Positions 1-5,819 of a DNA stretch of 15,106 bases are shown piece by piece (position 1 is the first letter of the stretch; each line of letters begins with the position of its first letter). Position numbers and translations under genes: made by a program. The notes below the pieces were generated by a model, which was not told the DNA's origin, made no database searches, and was given only the letters and a program-made list of their open reading frames with translations. Source of the DNA: an uncultured Armatimonadota bacterium. GTDB taxonomy: Bacteria; Armatimonadota; Armatimonadia; Armatimonadales; Armatimonadaceae. The stretch spans positions 1 to 15,106 of the forward strand of contig CAIWTR010000610.1 of assembly GCA_903915615.1 (NCBI GenBank), written 5' to 3'.

Positions 1-90
1 CGCAGCATAGTTCGGGAAAGCGTGACGCTTGAAACGTACACACCAGATCCCGAAATGCACGCCCGCTTCAGCGCATTCCCTGACCTCTAA
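1..90 (+). CDS. Partial C-terminus, possibly an FGGY carbohydrate kinase (rhamnulokinase-like)
   Basis: The + strand is open from the left edge to a TAA at 88-90 and gives a 29-residue tail beginning RSIVRESVTLETYTPDPEMH. The pattern of an R-x-x-[IV]-x-x-S segment followed by L-x-x-Y-x-P and a short hydrophobic end resembles the C-terminus of rhamnulokinase-type FGGY kinases, which phosphorylate sugars in the cytoplasm. Only 30 codons are visible, so an open frame could be chance and the family call is a guess from pattern memory. Its stop lies 3 nt from the stop of the convergent prepilin gene, a spacing that fits a real gene end. Confidence 0.35.
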   Translation, partial: RSIVRESVTLETYTPDPEMHARFSAFPDL

Positions 91-93
91 AGC

Positions 94-873
94 CTAATAC
101 GGACACTTCCTGAAACGCCAGAGCAGGTTTGCGCCTGCGCCGCGCGCCGCGACCTGGTTGGCGGAGTAGGACTTTGCGTGACCATCCGCCATGATGAGGT
201 TGACGCGGCCATTGCCTTTGCCATCGGTGAGGTGACGGGCAAAGAGTGGCTTTAGGCGCCCGGCGGCAAGATCAGGGCGTGCGTCAACGAGATCGATGTC
301 GGCAATGCGCGGCGGGATGAGCTGGATGTCTTCAGAAGCCGGAACAACCCAATCGCTTACACAAGGGTCAAAGTTATGTCCACGATAGCGGCCGAGCGGT
401 CCACCAGCTGGCGCATTCGGGGTCTCCCCGAGGAGCGGCGTACGGGCGACTTCCATTAAGGATGCGTCAGACAGGACATCCGCAAAGCCCTCCGCCTGGG
501 TTGGGTCGTAGGCGGCCAGGGCCGTCATCCCGACGGATGAGTAACCACGCGAATTCCAGTCGGCTGCATAGCCAGGCTGCTTAGCCGATGGGCACTTCAC
601 GACATCCTTCGACTTGAAATACGGAAACAGCTGCTCGGTCCAAATCGGCTTGCTCGCAAGACCGTAGTTCGCCGTCATCGGGTAGCACTCATCATAGTCG
701 GATGTGTACATAGAGAGGGACAACCCAAGCTGCTTCATATTACTGAGGCAGGTTACGGAGCGTGCTTTTTCCCGCGCGGATGCGAAGACAGGAAACAAGA
801 TTGCCGCAAGAATTGCGATGATGGCGATCACGACCAGCAGCTCAATCAGGGTAAATGCACGGGTCGATTTCAT
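94..873 (-). CDS. DUF1559-type prepilin-like protein (type II pseudopilin N-terminus)
   Basis: This 259-residue protein starts with a class III signal: K2 and R5, then A6-F7-T-L-I-E11 and a hydrophobic helix to about residue 29. The prepilin peptidase site would be A6|F7, with the usual +5 glutamate (E11). Next come AREKARS at 33-39, CLSNMKQLGL at 42-51 and a DYDE motif around 59-62. The C-terminal half has the typical family ending, with NLIMADGHAK at 225-234. Proteins of this type are membrane-anchored or exported and occur in many paralogues in Armatimonadota and Planctomycetes; individual functions are mostly unknown. The start is supported by GGAG eight bases upstream of the ATG. It is related to the protein at 7924-8646 and otherwise stands alone here. 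Confidence 0.88.
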   Translation of the reverse strand: MKSTRAFTLIELLVVIAIIAILAAILFPVFASAREKARSVTCLSNMKQLGLSLSMYTSDYDECYPMTANYGLASKPIWTEQLFPYFKSKDVVKCPSAKQPGYAADWNSRGYSSVGMTALAAYDPTQAEGFADVLSDASLMEVARTPLLGETPNAPAGGPLGRYRGHNFDPCVSDWVVPASEDIQLIPPRIADIDLVDARPDLAAGRLKPLFARHLTDGKGNGRVNLIMADGHAKSYSANQVAARGAGANLLWRFRKCPY

Positions 874-959
874 ATGGGACGCTCCATCGCCTCGCAGCGA
901 TATTTGCGAATCCTACAGCCTGACAATGCGTGATGCCAGAACCTAAGGACTAAATGAAC

Positions 960-995
960 AATGGGCGCAGCTGGTTGCTTCCAGCCACGCCCATT
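960..995 (-). terminator. Hairpin terminator downstream of the Gfo/Idh/MocA gene
   Basis: The outer arms AATGGGCG (960-967) and CGCCCATT (988-995) pair perfectly, and an inner CTGG/CCAG stem extends the hairpin with a small internal loop. It begins about 20 nt past the stop codon of the oxidoreductase gene on the - strand. The following bases on that strand (GTTCATTTAG) are only moderately U-rich, so this is a plausible but not ideal intrinsic terminator. Confidence 0.6.
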
Positions 996-1014
996 TGGAT
1001 TACTCCGTTACCGT

Positions 1015-2154
1015 TTATGCAGCATCGGTGAGGTCAGCTGGCAGGCTGAACGATGTCGCCAGCGTCTGGACCTGTCCTGTTTCGGCTGCCTTGTAGCCCG
1101 CCTCGATGATTTCGATGACGTGGGCTGCATGCTCAGCGGTAACAATCGATGGCTTCCCTTCGCGAATCCAGCGGACCAGCTGCATCGAGTCTTCCCAGAC
1201 GTGGTGCTCGCCGAGCTGGCCGTGTGCCGGGAATGCCTTGACGTGCGGGGTGACCTGAAGTGGGCTCAGGCCCTCGGAGCGCCCTGGGTAATCGATTGGC
1301 TCGCCGTTCAGCTTTGTGCCAACAATCGTGCCCTTCTCGCCGAAGTAGCTTGGCTGTCCAAATTCGGAAACCATTCCAGCAAAGGTTCCATGGATGAACG
1401 AGAAGACATTGTCACCAAAGTCTGCAAGGATAACCGTGTTGTCATCAGCATCACAGTCATACATCTCACCCTTGAATTCGCGCTGCTTGATGCCGATGCC
1501 GCTCATCGCGGTGACGCGCTTCACAGGTCCGAGAACGCCGGTAAGCGAATGCAGGGCGTAGACGGTCATATCGTAGAGAGGGCCGCCACCTGGCTTGCGC
1601 CAATACCAGGATGGGTTGATGTTGGTCAGTGGGCTGTCGCCTGTACGAACGGACTCACCTTCGTGGTAGCTACCAAATGCAGCACCTGCAACGGCCCAGC
1701 TAAGCTTGCCGAGCTGGCCGGACAGGATGGCTTCGCGGATTTTATGGTTGGTTGGGCGGAGCATTTGTCCTGGGGATGCGACGATATTGACACCCTTAGC
1801 GGCAGCACGCGCGATGAGGTCGGTTGCCTCGCCGCTGGTCACCGTCATCGTTTTGTTGAAGTGGATGTGCTTGCCAGCCTCGATCGCCTTGACGCCCTGA
1901 TCGTAGTGCAGGCCAATCGGCGAGCAGATGATAACGGCATCGACAGAAGGGTCAGCAAAGACTTCATCTTCGGTACGGTAGGCGTTTGGAACGCCGTATT
2001 TTGCAGCGGCTGCATCGGCGCGGCCATCCACTGGGTCACAGCATGCGGCGACATGTGCGATGCCCTTCATGTCCTCAAGGACGAAGTGGTCCAGGGCTCC
2101 ACGGATTCCAATTGATCCGCATCCGATGATTCCGATTCCTACAGATTGACTCAT
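1015..2154 (-). CDS. Gfo/Idh/MocA-family NAD(P)-dependent oxidoreductase
   Basis: The 379-residue protein has an N-terminal Rossmann fold with GIGIIGCGSIG at residues 6-16 and the family's substrate-domain signature GGGPLYDMTVYALH at 189-202 (D195 and H202 as likely catalytic residues). Members oxidise or reduce sugars, inositols or similar polyols with NAD(P) in the cytoplasm; the substrate cannot be told. The usual EKP motif after the Rossmann domain (GKH..xEKP) is GKHIHFNKTMTV here: the lysine K101 is kept, but E and P are replaced by N100 and T102. The ATG at 2154 was chosen because it directly precedes the Rossmann strand and has GGAG six bases upstream. The frame stays open upstream through two copies of a leader repeat, with an in-frame ATG at 2202, so a 16-residue extension is possible but unlike the family. 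Confidence 0.9.
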   Translation of the reverse strand: MSQSVGIGIIGCGSIGIRGALDHFVLEDMKGIAHVAACCDPVDGRADAAAAKYGVPNAYRTEDEVFADPSVDAVIICSPIGLHYDQGVKAIEAGKHIHFNKTMTVTSGEATDLIARAAAKGVNIVASPGQMLRPTNHKIREAILSGQLGKLSWAVAGAAFGSYHEGESVRTGDSPLTNINPSWYWRKPGGGPLYDMTVYALHSLTGVLGPVKRVTAMSGIGIKQREFKGEMYDCDADDNTVILADFGDNVFSFIHGTFAGMVSEFGQPSYFGEKGTIVGTKLNGEPIDYPGRSEGLSPLQVTPHVKAFPAHGQLGEHHVWEDSMQLVRWIREGKPSIVTAEHAAHVIEIIEAGYKAAETGQVQTLATSFSLPADLTDAA

Positions 2155-2304
2155 GTTGTGCTCCAAAGGGCTGCACCAGCACTGGTGCGGCGTAATTACC
2201 ATCTCTATTGTAGGTCGGTATAGGTGGGTTGTATATGTTGAAAATGAGCCAGATGAGAGAATTTGGATGTGGAATTTGTCAACGAAAAATGTGACGCAGA
2301 GCTC
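2154..2304. repeat. Leader repeat copy A (151 bp) in front of the oxidoreductase gene
   Basis: This copy is nearly identical to copy B at 2332-2481; the differences are a handful of substitutions and one single-base indel in the first ~70 bases, and the remaining ~80 bases are identical. Read on the - strand toward the gene it contains TTGACA (from 2282 downward), a TACAAT hexamer near 2212, a perfect inverted repeat at 2173-2188, and the Shine-Dalgarno GGAG used by the oxidoreductase gene. It therefore looks like a duplicated promoter/leader region. The positions of -35 and -10 elements are not certain: TTGACA and TACAAT are too far apart to form one promoter. Confidence 0.85.
2173..2188. 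promoter_or_regulatory. Operator-like palindrome GCACCAG-CA-CTGGTGC (copy A)
   Basis: Two perfect 7-base arms are separated by two bases, about 20 bases upstream of the oxidoreductase start codon. The same palindrome recurs at 2349-2366 with arms extended to 8 bases. Its size and symmetry fit a dimeric helix-turn-helix repressor such as a LacI- or ROK-type sugar regulator, but no such regulator is in the window. As RNA it could also form a small hairpin next to the ribosome binding site. Confidence 0.55.
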
Positions 2305-2331
2305 CAACACAGCGCCGAGACAAGCGAACAG

Positions 2332-2481
2332 TGTTGTGCTCCAAGGGGCGCACCAGCACTGGTGCGTCGTTATAACCATCTCTATTGTAGGTCGGTAAAG
2401 GTGGGTTGTATATGTTGAAAATGAGCCAGATGAGAGAATTTGGATGTGGAATTTGTCAACGAAAAATGTGACGCAGAGCTC
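2332..2481. repeat. Leader repeat copy B (150 bp)
   Basis: Second tandem copy, offset 178 bp from copy A, with the palindrome, the TACAAT hexamer and the TTGACA element all preserved. The spacer between the copies (2305-2331) is not repeated as a whole, apart from a short GAACAG stretch that also precedes copy C. The region has no convincing gene on either strand. Confidence 0.85.
2349..2366. promoter_or_regulatory. Operator-like palindrome CGCACCAG-CA-CTGGTGCG (copy B)
   Basis: The 8-base arms are perfect with a 2-base centre. It is the counterpart of the site at 2173-2188, with a centre-to-centre distance of about 177 bp, or roughly 17 helical turns, a spacing that would allow DNA looping between two bound dimers. 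Function is inferred from symmetry and repetition only. Confidence 0.5.
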
Positions 2482-2502
2482 TGACCTAACTGACAGGAAC
2501 AG

Positions 2503-2572
2503 TGCTCCAAGGGGTGTATCTCCTCTGGGTGCTGAAGTATCAACACTCTCGTTGTAGCTTAGAAGCGGTGGG
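2503..2572. repeat. Degenerate third copy (C) of the leader repeat
   Basis: TGCTCCAAGGGG at the left end and GTTGTAG ... GGTGGG at the right end align with the first ~70 bases of copies A and B, while the palindrome has decayed (TGTATCTCCTCTGGGTGC). The rest of the unit is absent. This suggests an older duplication that lost function. The remaining sequence up to 2640 shows nothing recognisable. Confidence 0.55.
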
Positions 2573-2645
2573 TACTAGCTGCTGATATCAAGGCTAATTT
2601 GAGAACTCCACTCATTCCAAAACTTGTTAAATCCTCCTGTCACAA

Positions 2646-2667
2646 CACAGCTGGCTGCTGTGATAAT
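2646..2667 (+). promoter_or_regulatory. Inverted repeat overlapping a possible -10 element upstream of the HAD gene
   Basis: CACAGC (2646-2651) and GCTGTG (2657-2662) are perfect inverted arms around TGGCT. They run directly into GATAAT (2662-2667), five of six matches to the sigma70 -10 consensus, 16 bases before the HAD start codon. No good -35 element is seen. An operator overlapping the promoter is a reasonable reading; evidence is weak. Confidence 0.35.
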
Positions 2668-2682
2668 AAGAAGTAAACCTCT

Positions 2683-3354
2683 ATGTATAAAGCAATCCTC
2701 TTCGACTTTGATGGCACCACCCTGGACACCGAGACGCCTGAATGCGCATCCTGGCAGGAAATCTATACACATCATGGAATTGAATTTCCCATCGATGCGT
2801 TCCATGCAGCGGTTGGCAAAGGCTACGACCAAACAGTCTTTGAACCCGCCTTTTTCCTATCCGAAGCACTTGGGGCATCGGATCTTTATGAGGAAATCCG
2901 CGCTGAGCAACGGCGCATTTTTCATGAGATGCTGCATGCGCTCGACTGCCGGGATGGTGTTCGCGACTGGCTGGCGCACGCCACTACAGCTGGAATTCGA
3001 CTGGCGGTTGCAAGCAGCTCCCCGCGTGTCTGGGTGGATACACATACGGAACGCCTTGGTATCAAGGCACACTTCGATGTCTTTGCCACTCGCGACGATG
3101 TCGGCCCTGGTCGGCGGAAACCACATCCCGACATCTTTGAGAAAGCGTGCGAGTTCCTCGGCGTCAGCCCATCGGAGGCACTTGTGATCGAAGACTCTTT
3201 AAATGGTGCGCTCGCCGCGGAAGCAGCAGGGTGTGACTGTGTTGTGTGCCCAAACCCGATGACAGCGCATATGACATTTACCGACAGCGCACTGATTGTC
3301 GCATCGCTTGCCGACTGCCACCCGACCGACGTCTACAAACACTTCAGGGGATAG
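2683..3354 (+). CDS. HAD-superfamily hydrolase, subfamily IA (sugar-phosphatase / beta-phosphoglucomutase-like)
   Basis: The 223-residue protein carries all four HAD motifs: DFDGT with nucleophile D8 and acid/base D10; the serine motif ASSS with S111; K146 in RRKPHPDIF; and the magnesium-binding E170-D171 in VIEDSLNG. A helical cap domain occupies about residues 15-90. Such enzymes dephosphorylate or isomerise small phosphorylated sugars in the cytoplasm; the substrate is not determined by sequence. Length is typical. The ATG has only a weak Shine-Dalgarno (AAGAAG), which may mean low expression or a very short leader. The last codons (KHFRG, stop) form the left end of the 220-bp repeat that follows, and the gene converges on the BMP-type lipoprotein gene. 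Confidence 0.9.
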   Translation: MYKAILFDFDGTTLDTETPECASWQEIYTHHGIEFPIDAFHAAVGKGYDQTVFEPAFFLSEALGASDLYEEIRAEQRRIFHEMLHALDCRDGVRDWLAHATTAGIRLAVASSSPRVWVDTHTERLGIKAHFDVFATRDDVGPGRRKPHPDIFEKACEFLGVSPSEALVIEDSLNGALAAEAAGCDCVVCPNPMTAHMTFTDSALIVASLADCHPTDVYKHFRG

Positions 3355-3379
3355 ACGCTACGAAAGCCTCCATCCCCTG
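3345..3379. terminator. Bidirectional hairpin, repeat copy 1
   Basis: The arms CAGGGGAT (3345-3352) and ATCCCCTG (3372-3379) are perfect, with a 19-nt loop. The left arm overlaps the HAD stop codon at 3352-3354. There is no T-tract on either side, so termination would be weak or factor-dependent; it may also protect mRNA 3' ends. The hairpin lies at the point where convergent transcripts meet. Confidence 0.45.
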
Positions 3380-3405
3380 TTGAATCCAACCGCATCACCA
3401 ACCGA

Positions 3406-3535
3406 TCAGGATTTCTCCGCTGCCTTTACGTAGGCATCGAACTGCACCTGCGTCATCGGTGGCCGGATCGTTCCATCCAGGATTTCCTTGCGAACCACAT
3501 CGAGCTTTGCGAGGCGCTCAGGACCGATTTGGTCC
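3406..3535 (-). pseudogene. Duplicated 3' end of the BMP-type lipoprotein gene (copy 1)
   Basis: The - strand encodes the last 42 residues of the lipoprotein (from DQIGPERLAKL to the stop) without any amino-acid change; the base differences from the intact gene are silent. The frame stays open upstream to an ATG at 3621, but that part is spacer, hairpin and HAD tail. It has no signal peptide or ligand-binding domain, so it is a fragment left by tandem duplication rather than a working gene. Confidence 0.75.
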
Positions 3536-3564
3536 ATGCCACCATCCAGAGCCTTTAAACACTT

Positions 3565-3599
3565 CAGGGGATAGACGCGACGAAAGCCTCCATCCCCTG
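3565..3599. terminator. Bidirectional hairpin, repeat copy 2
   Basis: Same CAGGGGAT/ATCCCCTG arms as at 3345-3379, exactly 220 bases further on. Conservation of both arms in all three copies is expected from the recent duplication and is not by itself evidence of function. Confidence 0.4.
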
Positions 3600-3625
3600 C
3601 TGAATCCAAATGCATCACCAACGAT

Positions 3626-3755
3626 TCAGGATTTCTCCGCTGCCTTTACGTAGGCATCGAACTGCACCTGCGTCATCGGAGGCCGGATCGTGCCATCCAG
3701 GATTTCCTTGCGAACCACCTCGAGCTTTGCGAGGCGCTCAGGGCCGATTGGGTCC
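3626..3755 (-). pseudogene. Duplicated 3' end of the BMP-type lipoprotein gene (copy 2)
   Basis: Second detached copy of the last 42 codons. It differs from the intact protein end at two residues (Q to P at the second position and D to E in LAKLEVVRK); other base changes are silent. As with copy 1, an upstream ATG at 3838 would give a 70-residue frame made mostly of spacer. It is best treated as a non-functional fragment. Confidence 0.73.
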
Positions 3756-3784
3756 ATGCCACCATCCAGAGCCTTTAAACACTT

Positions 3785-3819
3785 CAGGGGATAGACGCGA
3801 CGAAAGTCTCCATCCCCTG
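3785..3819. terminator. Bidirectional hairpin, repeat copy 3, behind the intact lipoprotein gene
   Basis: The third CAGGGGAT/ATCCCCTG hairpin lies about 27 bases beyond the stop codon of the intact lipoprotein gene (3846) and is the one most likely to act on its transcript. No T-tract follows on the - strand. Confidence 0.45.
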
Positions 3820-3845
3820 CTGAATCCAACCGCATCACCGACGGC

Positions 3846-4955
3846 TCAGGATTTCTCCGCTGCCTTTACGTAGGCATCGAACTGCACCTGCGTCATCGGT
3901 GGCCGGATCGTGCCATCCAGGATCTCCTTGCGAACCACATCGAGCTTAGCGAGGCGCTCAGGACCGATTTGATCCTTTGTATACGCAAAGTCAGTGAGGT
4001 CAATCCACTTTTCTTTGAGGCCCTTTGTAATCGACCCCGGAGTGAATGTTCCCTTTACCAATGCATCAACAGACTCAAACACCGCAAGATCTACCCGCTT
4101 GACCAGGCTTGTTAGGACGCGCCCCGGCGCATCGCCATCCTGATTGCGGTCCGTTCCGATGGCATAGCTTCCCTTCGGGGATGCTGCAATCGCCTTGATA
4201 ACCCCAATCCCCGTCTTGCCCGCGGCGTGGAAGATCACATCGGCCTTTGTGGAGAGCTGCAACTTCGCGATTTCCTGACCCTTTTGTGGATCATCAAAGC
4301 TCCCCGCATACCCAACACGAATTTCAACATCCTTGCGCGCATAAATGGCCCCAGCCTGATACGAAACTTCGAATTTCTTGATGAGTGGGACATCCAGGCC
4401 ACCAACAAAGCCAAGGACACCAGTGGTTGACATTAACGCGCCGAGATAGCCAACCAGGAAGCAGCCTTCCTCTTCGCGGTACTGGATACCTGCACAGTTT
4501 GACAAGGATGGCGACTCGGCATCGATGATAATAAACGTCGTGTCTGGAAAGCGTGCTGCGACATCGTTAATCGCCTGGCGCATCAGGAAGCCAACCGCAA
4601 ACACAACTTCATAACCCGCCCGCGCGAGCTGCGAAAGGTTGTTGACATAGTCCGCATTTTGTCGGCTCTCGATGATTTTGACAGGGAGTTTGAGCTCCGA
4701 CTTGACCCGCTCGAGGCCTATCGCTGCCATCGCATTGAATGACTTATCATTCACACCAGCGATATCGGTTACCAAGCCAACCTTCGTCGGCTTTGGACGG
4801 GTATTTCCAATCCCACCGGATGTTCCCTTATCAATGCCCTTAGGACTTGTATACTGGGTCCGCTGCGGGCATCCCGAGAGCAATGAGCCTGCTGCAAGGA
4901 ACGGTATCGATGATGCCAGCTGGATAACAGTACGGCGGGTCAATTGGTGTCTCAT
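3846..4955 (-). CDS. BMP/PnrA-family (basic membrane protein) substrate-binding lipoprotein
   Basis: The 369-residue protein has a twin-arginine-like N-terminus (TRRTVIQL, residues 6-13), a hydrophobic stretch and a lipobox LLSGC with C29 as the lipidated cysteine. The mature part matches the BMP/TmpC/PnrA family throughout: GLVTDIAGVNDKSFN at 60-74, FAVGFLMRQAI near 119-129, GFVGGLDVPLIKKFE at 182-196, GSFDDPQKGQ at 218-227, ADVIFHAAGKTG at 238-249 and APGRVLTSLVKRVD at 276-289. Known members bind purine nucleosides or related ligands for an ABC importer. No permease or ATPase genes are in the window, so its transport partners lie elsewhere. It is divergent from terC with 57 bases between starts. 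The last 42 codons are triplicated downstream. Confidence 0.93.
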   Translation of the reverse strand: MRHQLTRRTVIQLASSIPFLAAGSLLSGCPQRTQYTSPKGIDKGTSGGIGNTRPKPTKVGLVTDIAGVNDKSFNAMAAIGLERVKSELKLPVKIIESRQNADYVNNLSQLARAGYEVVFAVGFLMRQAINDVAARFPDTTFIIIDAESPSLSNCAGIQYREEEGCFLVGYLGALMSTTGVLGFVGGLDVPLIKKFEVSYQAGAIYARKDVEIRVGYAGSFDDPQKGQEIAKLQLSTKADVIFHAAGKTGIGVIKAIAASPKGSYAIGTDRNQDGDAPGRVLTSLVKRVDLAVFESVDALVKGTFTPGSITKGLKEKWIDLTDFAYTKDQIGPERLAKLDVVRKEILDGTIRPPMTQVQFDAYVKAAEKS

Positions 4956-5012
4956 GTCTGCTATCGTACCCCAGCAGTGTGACCTTGCAGTGGTAGGATA
5001 TACGGACTCGCC

Positions 5013-5813
5013 ATGACTTTTGCGCCTTCTGATTTGCTCTCAATCACCTCCCTTGTCTTTCTTGAAGGACTCCTTTCAGCAGACAATGCACTGGTAATCG
5101 CCCTGCTTGTGCGCCATCTCGGCCCCAAGCAACAACAAAAGGCACTCTGGATAGGCCTTGCGATGGCGTTTGGCCTCCGCTCAATCGGAATCGGCCTTGC
5201 CAGCTACCTAATCGGCCTCTGGTGGGTTTGTGGCCTCGGCGCCTGCTACCTGCTCTTCCTCACCATTAAGCACTTCATCAGCAAAGCTAAGGGCGAAGGC
5301 GGCCTCCCGGATGACGTCCAGGAAATGGAATCTCACAAGGGCTTTGGAATCACCATTGTCCAGATTGCAATCACTGACCTGTTCTTTGCGATCGACTCCA
5401 TTCTCGTCGCCGTTGCACTCGTCCCGAACCGTTCCAAGATCTGGATTGTGTACCTTGGTGGCTTCCTCGGGATGCTTCTGCTCCGCGTAACCGCCCAAAT
5501 ACTGATTGGCCTCGTCAAGAAGTATCCATCCTTGGATAATGTCGCCTATCTCCTCGTAGGTTGGGCCGGCGTCAAGCTTGGATTTGAAGCGCTCCACCTG
5601 TTTGGGCTATCGCAACATCAACACCTGCCATCCATGCCGGAAGTTATCTTCTGGCCGGTCTTTGGAATCCTGGTTGTTGCTGGTGCGGTGGATGCAGTCC
5701 GTCGCGGCCCATCCGCTGGTCCTACTATCGATGAAACAGCGATGGTTGATGGTTCAGCGGGCATTCCAGTTACGGATGATGGCGCTGCAGTGGATGTACC
5801 AGACGCACACTAG
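5013..5813 (+). CDS. terC: TerC-family integral membrane protein, probable metal (Mn) exporter
   Basis: The 266-residue protein shows the TerC hallmarks: LEGLLSADNALVIALL near residues 18-33 and ITDLFFAIDSILVAVAL near 119-135, each with acidic residues inside membrane helices, and seven or so hydrophobic segments. TerC relatives such as E. coli Alx and B. subtilis MeeF/MeeY export Mn(II), some supplying Mn to secreted enzymes. The C-terminal ~35 residues are acidic and hydrophilic, probably a tail. The leader is only 57 bases long, leaving no room for the yybP-ykoY manganese riboswitch often found before such genes. It ends 6 bases before the convergent stop at 5820. The substrate is inferred from family and neighbours. 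Confidence 0.88.
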   Translation: MTFAPSDLLSITSLVFLEGLLSADNALVIALLVRHLGPKQQQKALWIGLAMAFGLRSIGIGLASYLIGLWWVCGLGACYLLFLTIKHFISKAKGEGGLPDDVQEMESHKGFGITIVQIAITDLFFAIDSILVAVALVPNRSKIWIVYLGGFLGMLLLRVTAQILIGLVKKYPSLDNVAYLLVGWAGVKLGFEALHLFGLSQHQHLPSMPEVIFWPVFGILVVAGAVDAVRRGPSAGPTIDETAMVDGSAGIPVTDDGAAVDVPDAH

Positions 5814-5819
5814 TTCACG

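Larger units (their letters stand above)
3337..3975. repeat. Tandem triplication, exact 220-bp period, ~2.9 copies
   Basis: Copies start at 3337, 3557 and 3777 and are about 95% identical by eye. Each holds the last ~18 bases of the HAD gene, a hairpin (CAGGGGAT ... ATCCCCTG), a short spacer and the last 42 codons of the BMP-type lipoprotein gene in - orientation. The third copy runs into the intact lipoprotein gene, where similarity stops at 3975. Copies 1 and 2 instead end in a shared ~21-base segment (3536-3556 and 3756-3776) found in neither the intact HAD nor the intact lipoprotein gene. The array fills the whole 491-bp space between the two convergent genes. Confidence 0.93.

Noticed and set aside
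961..2115. 384-codon open frame on the + strand
   Set aside because: It lies antisense to the oxidoreductase gene, whose product has clear family motifs; the translation of the + frame is Cys/Trp-rich with no recognisable domain.
2155..2379. 75-residue N-terminal extension of the oxidoreductase
   Set aside because: It consists of the translated leader repeats and has no counterpart in the family; the ATG at 2154 has a good ribosome binding site and precedes the Rossmann motif directly.
2154..2572. CRISPR array
   Set aside because: The repeat units are about 150 bp, only two to three in number, and the spacers are short and irregular; no cas genes are present. The 3337-3975 array fails for the same reasons.
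3337..3975. Insertion sequence or MITE
   Set aside because: The unit has no terminal inverted repeats or target-site duplication and its content comes from the two flanking genes, so simple tandem duplication explains it.
4956..5012. yybP-ykoY manganese riboswitch before terC
   Set aside because: Only 57 bases separate the divergent starts, too short for this riboswitch, and none of its conserved loop sequence is visible.
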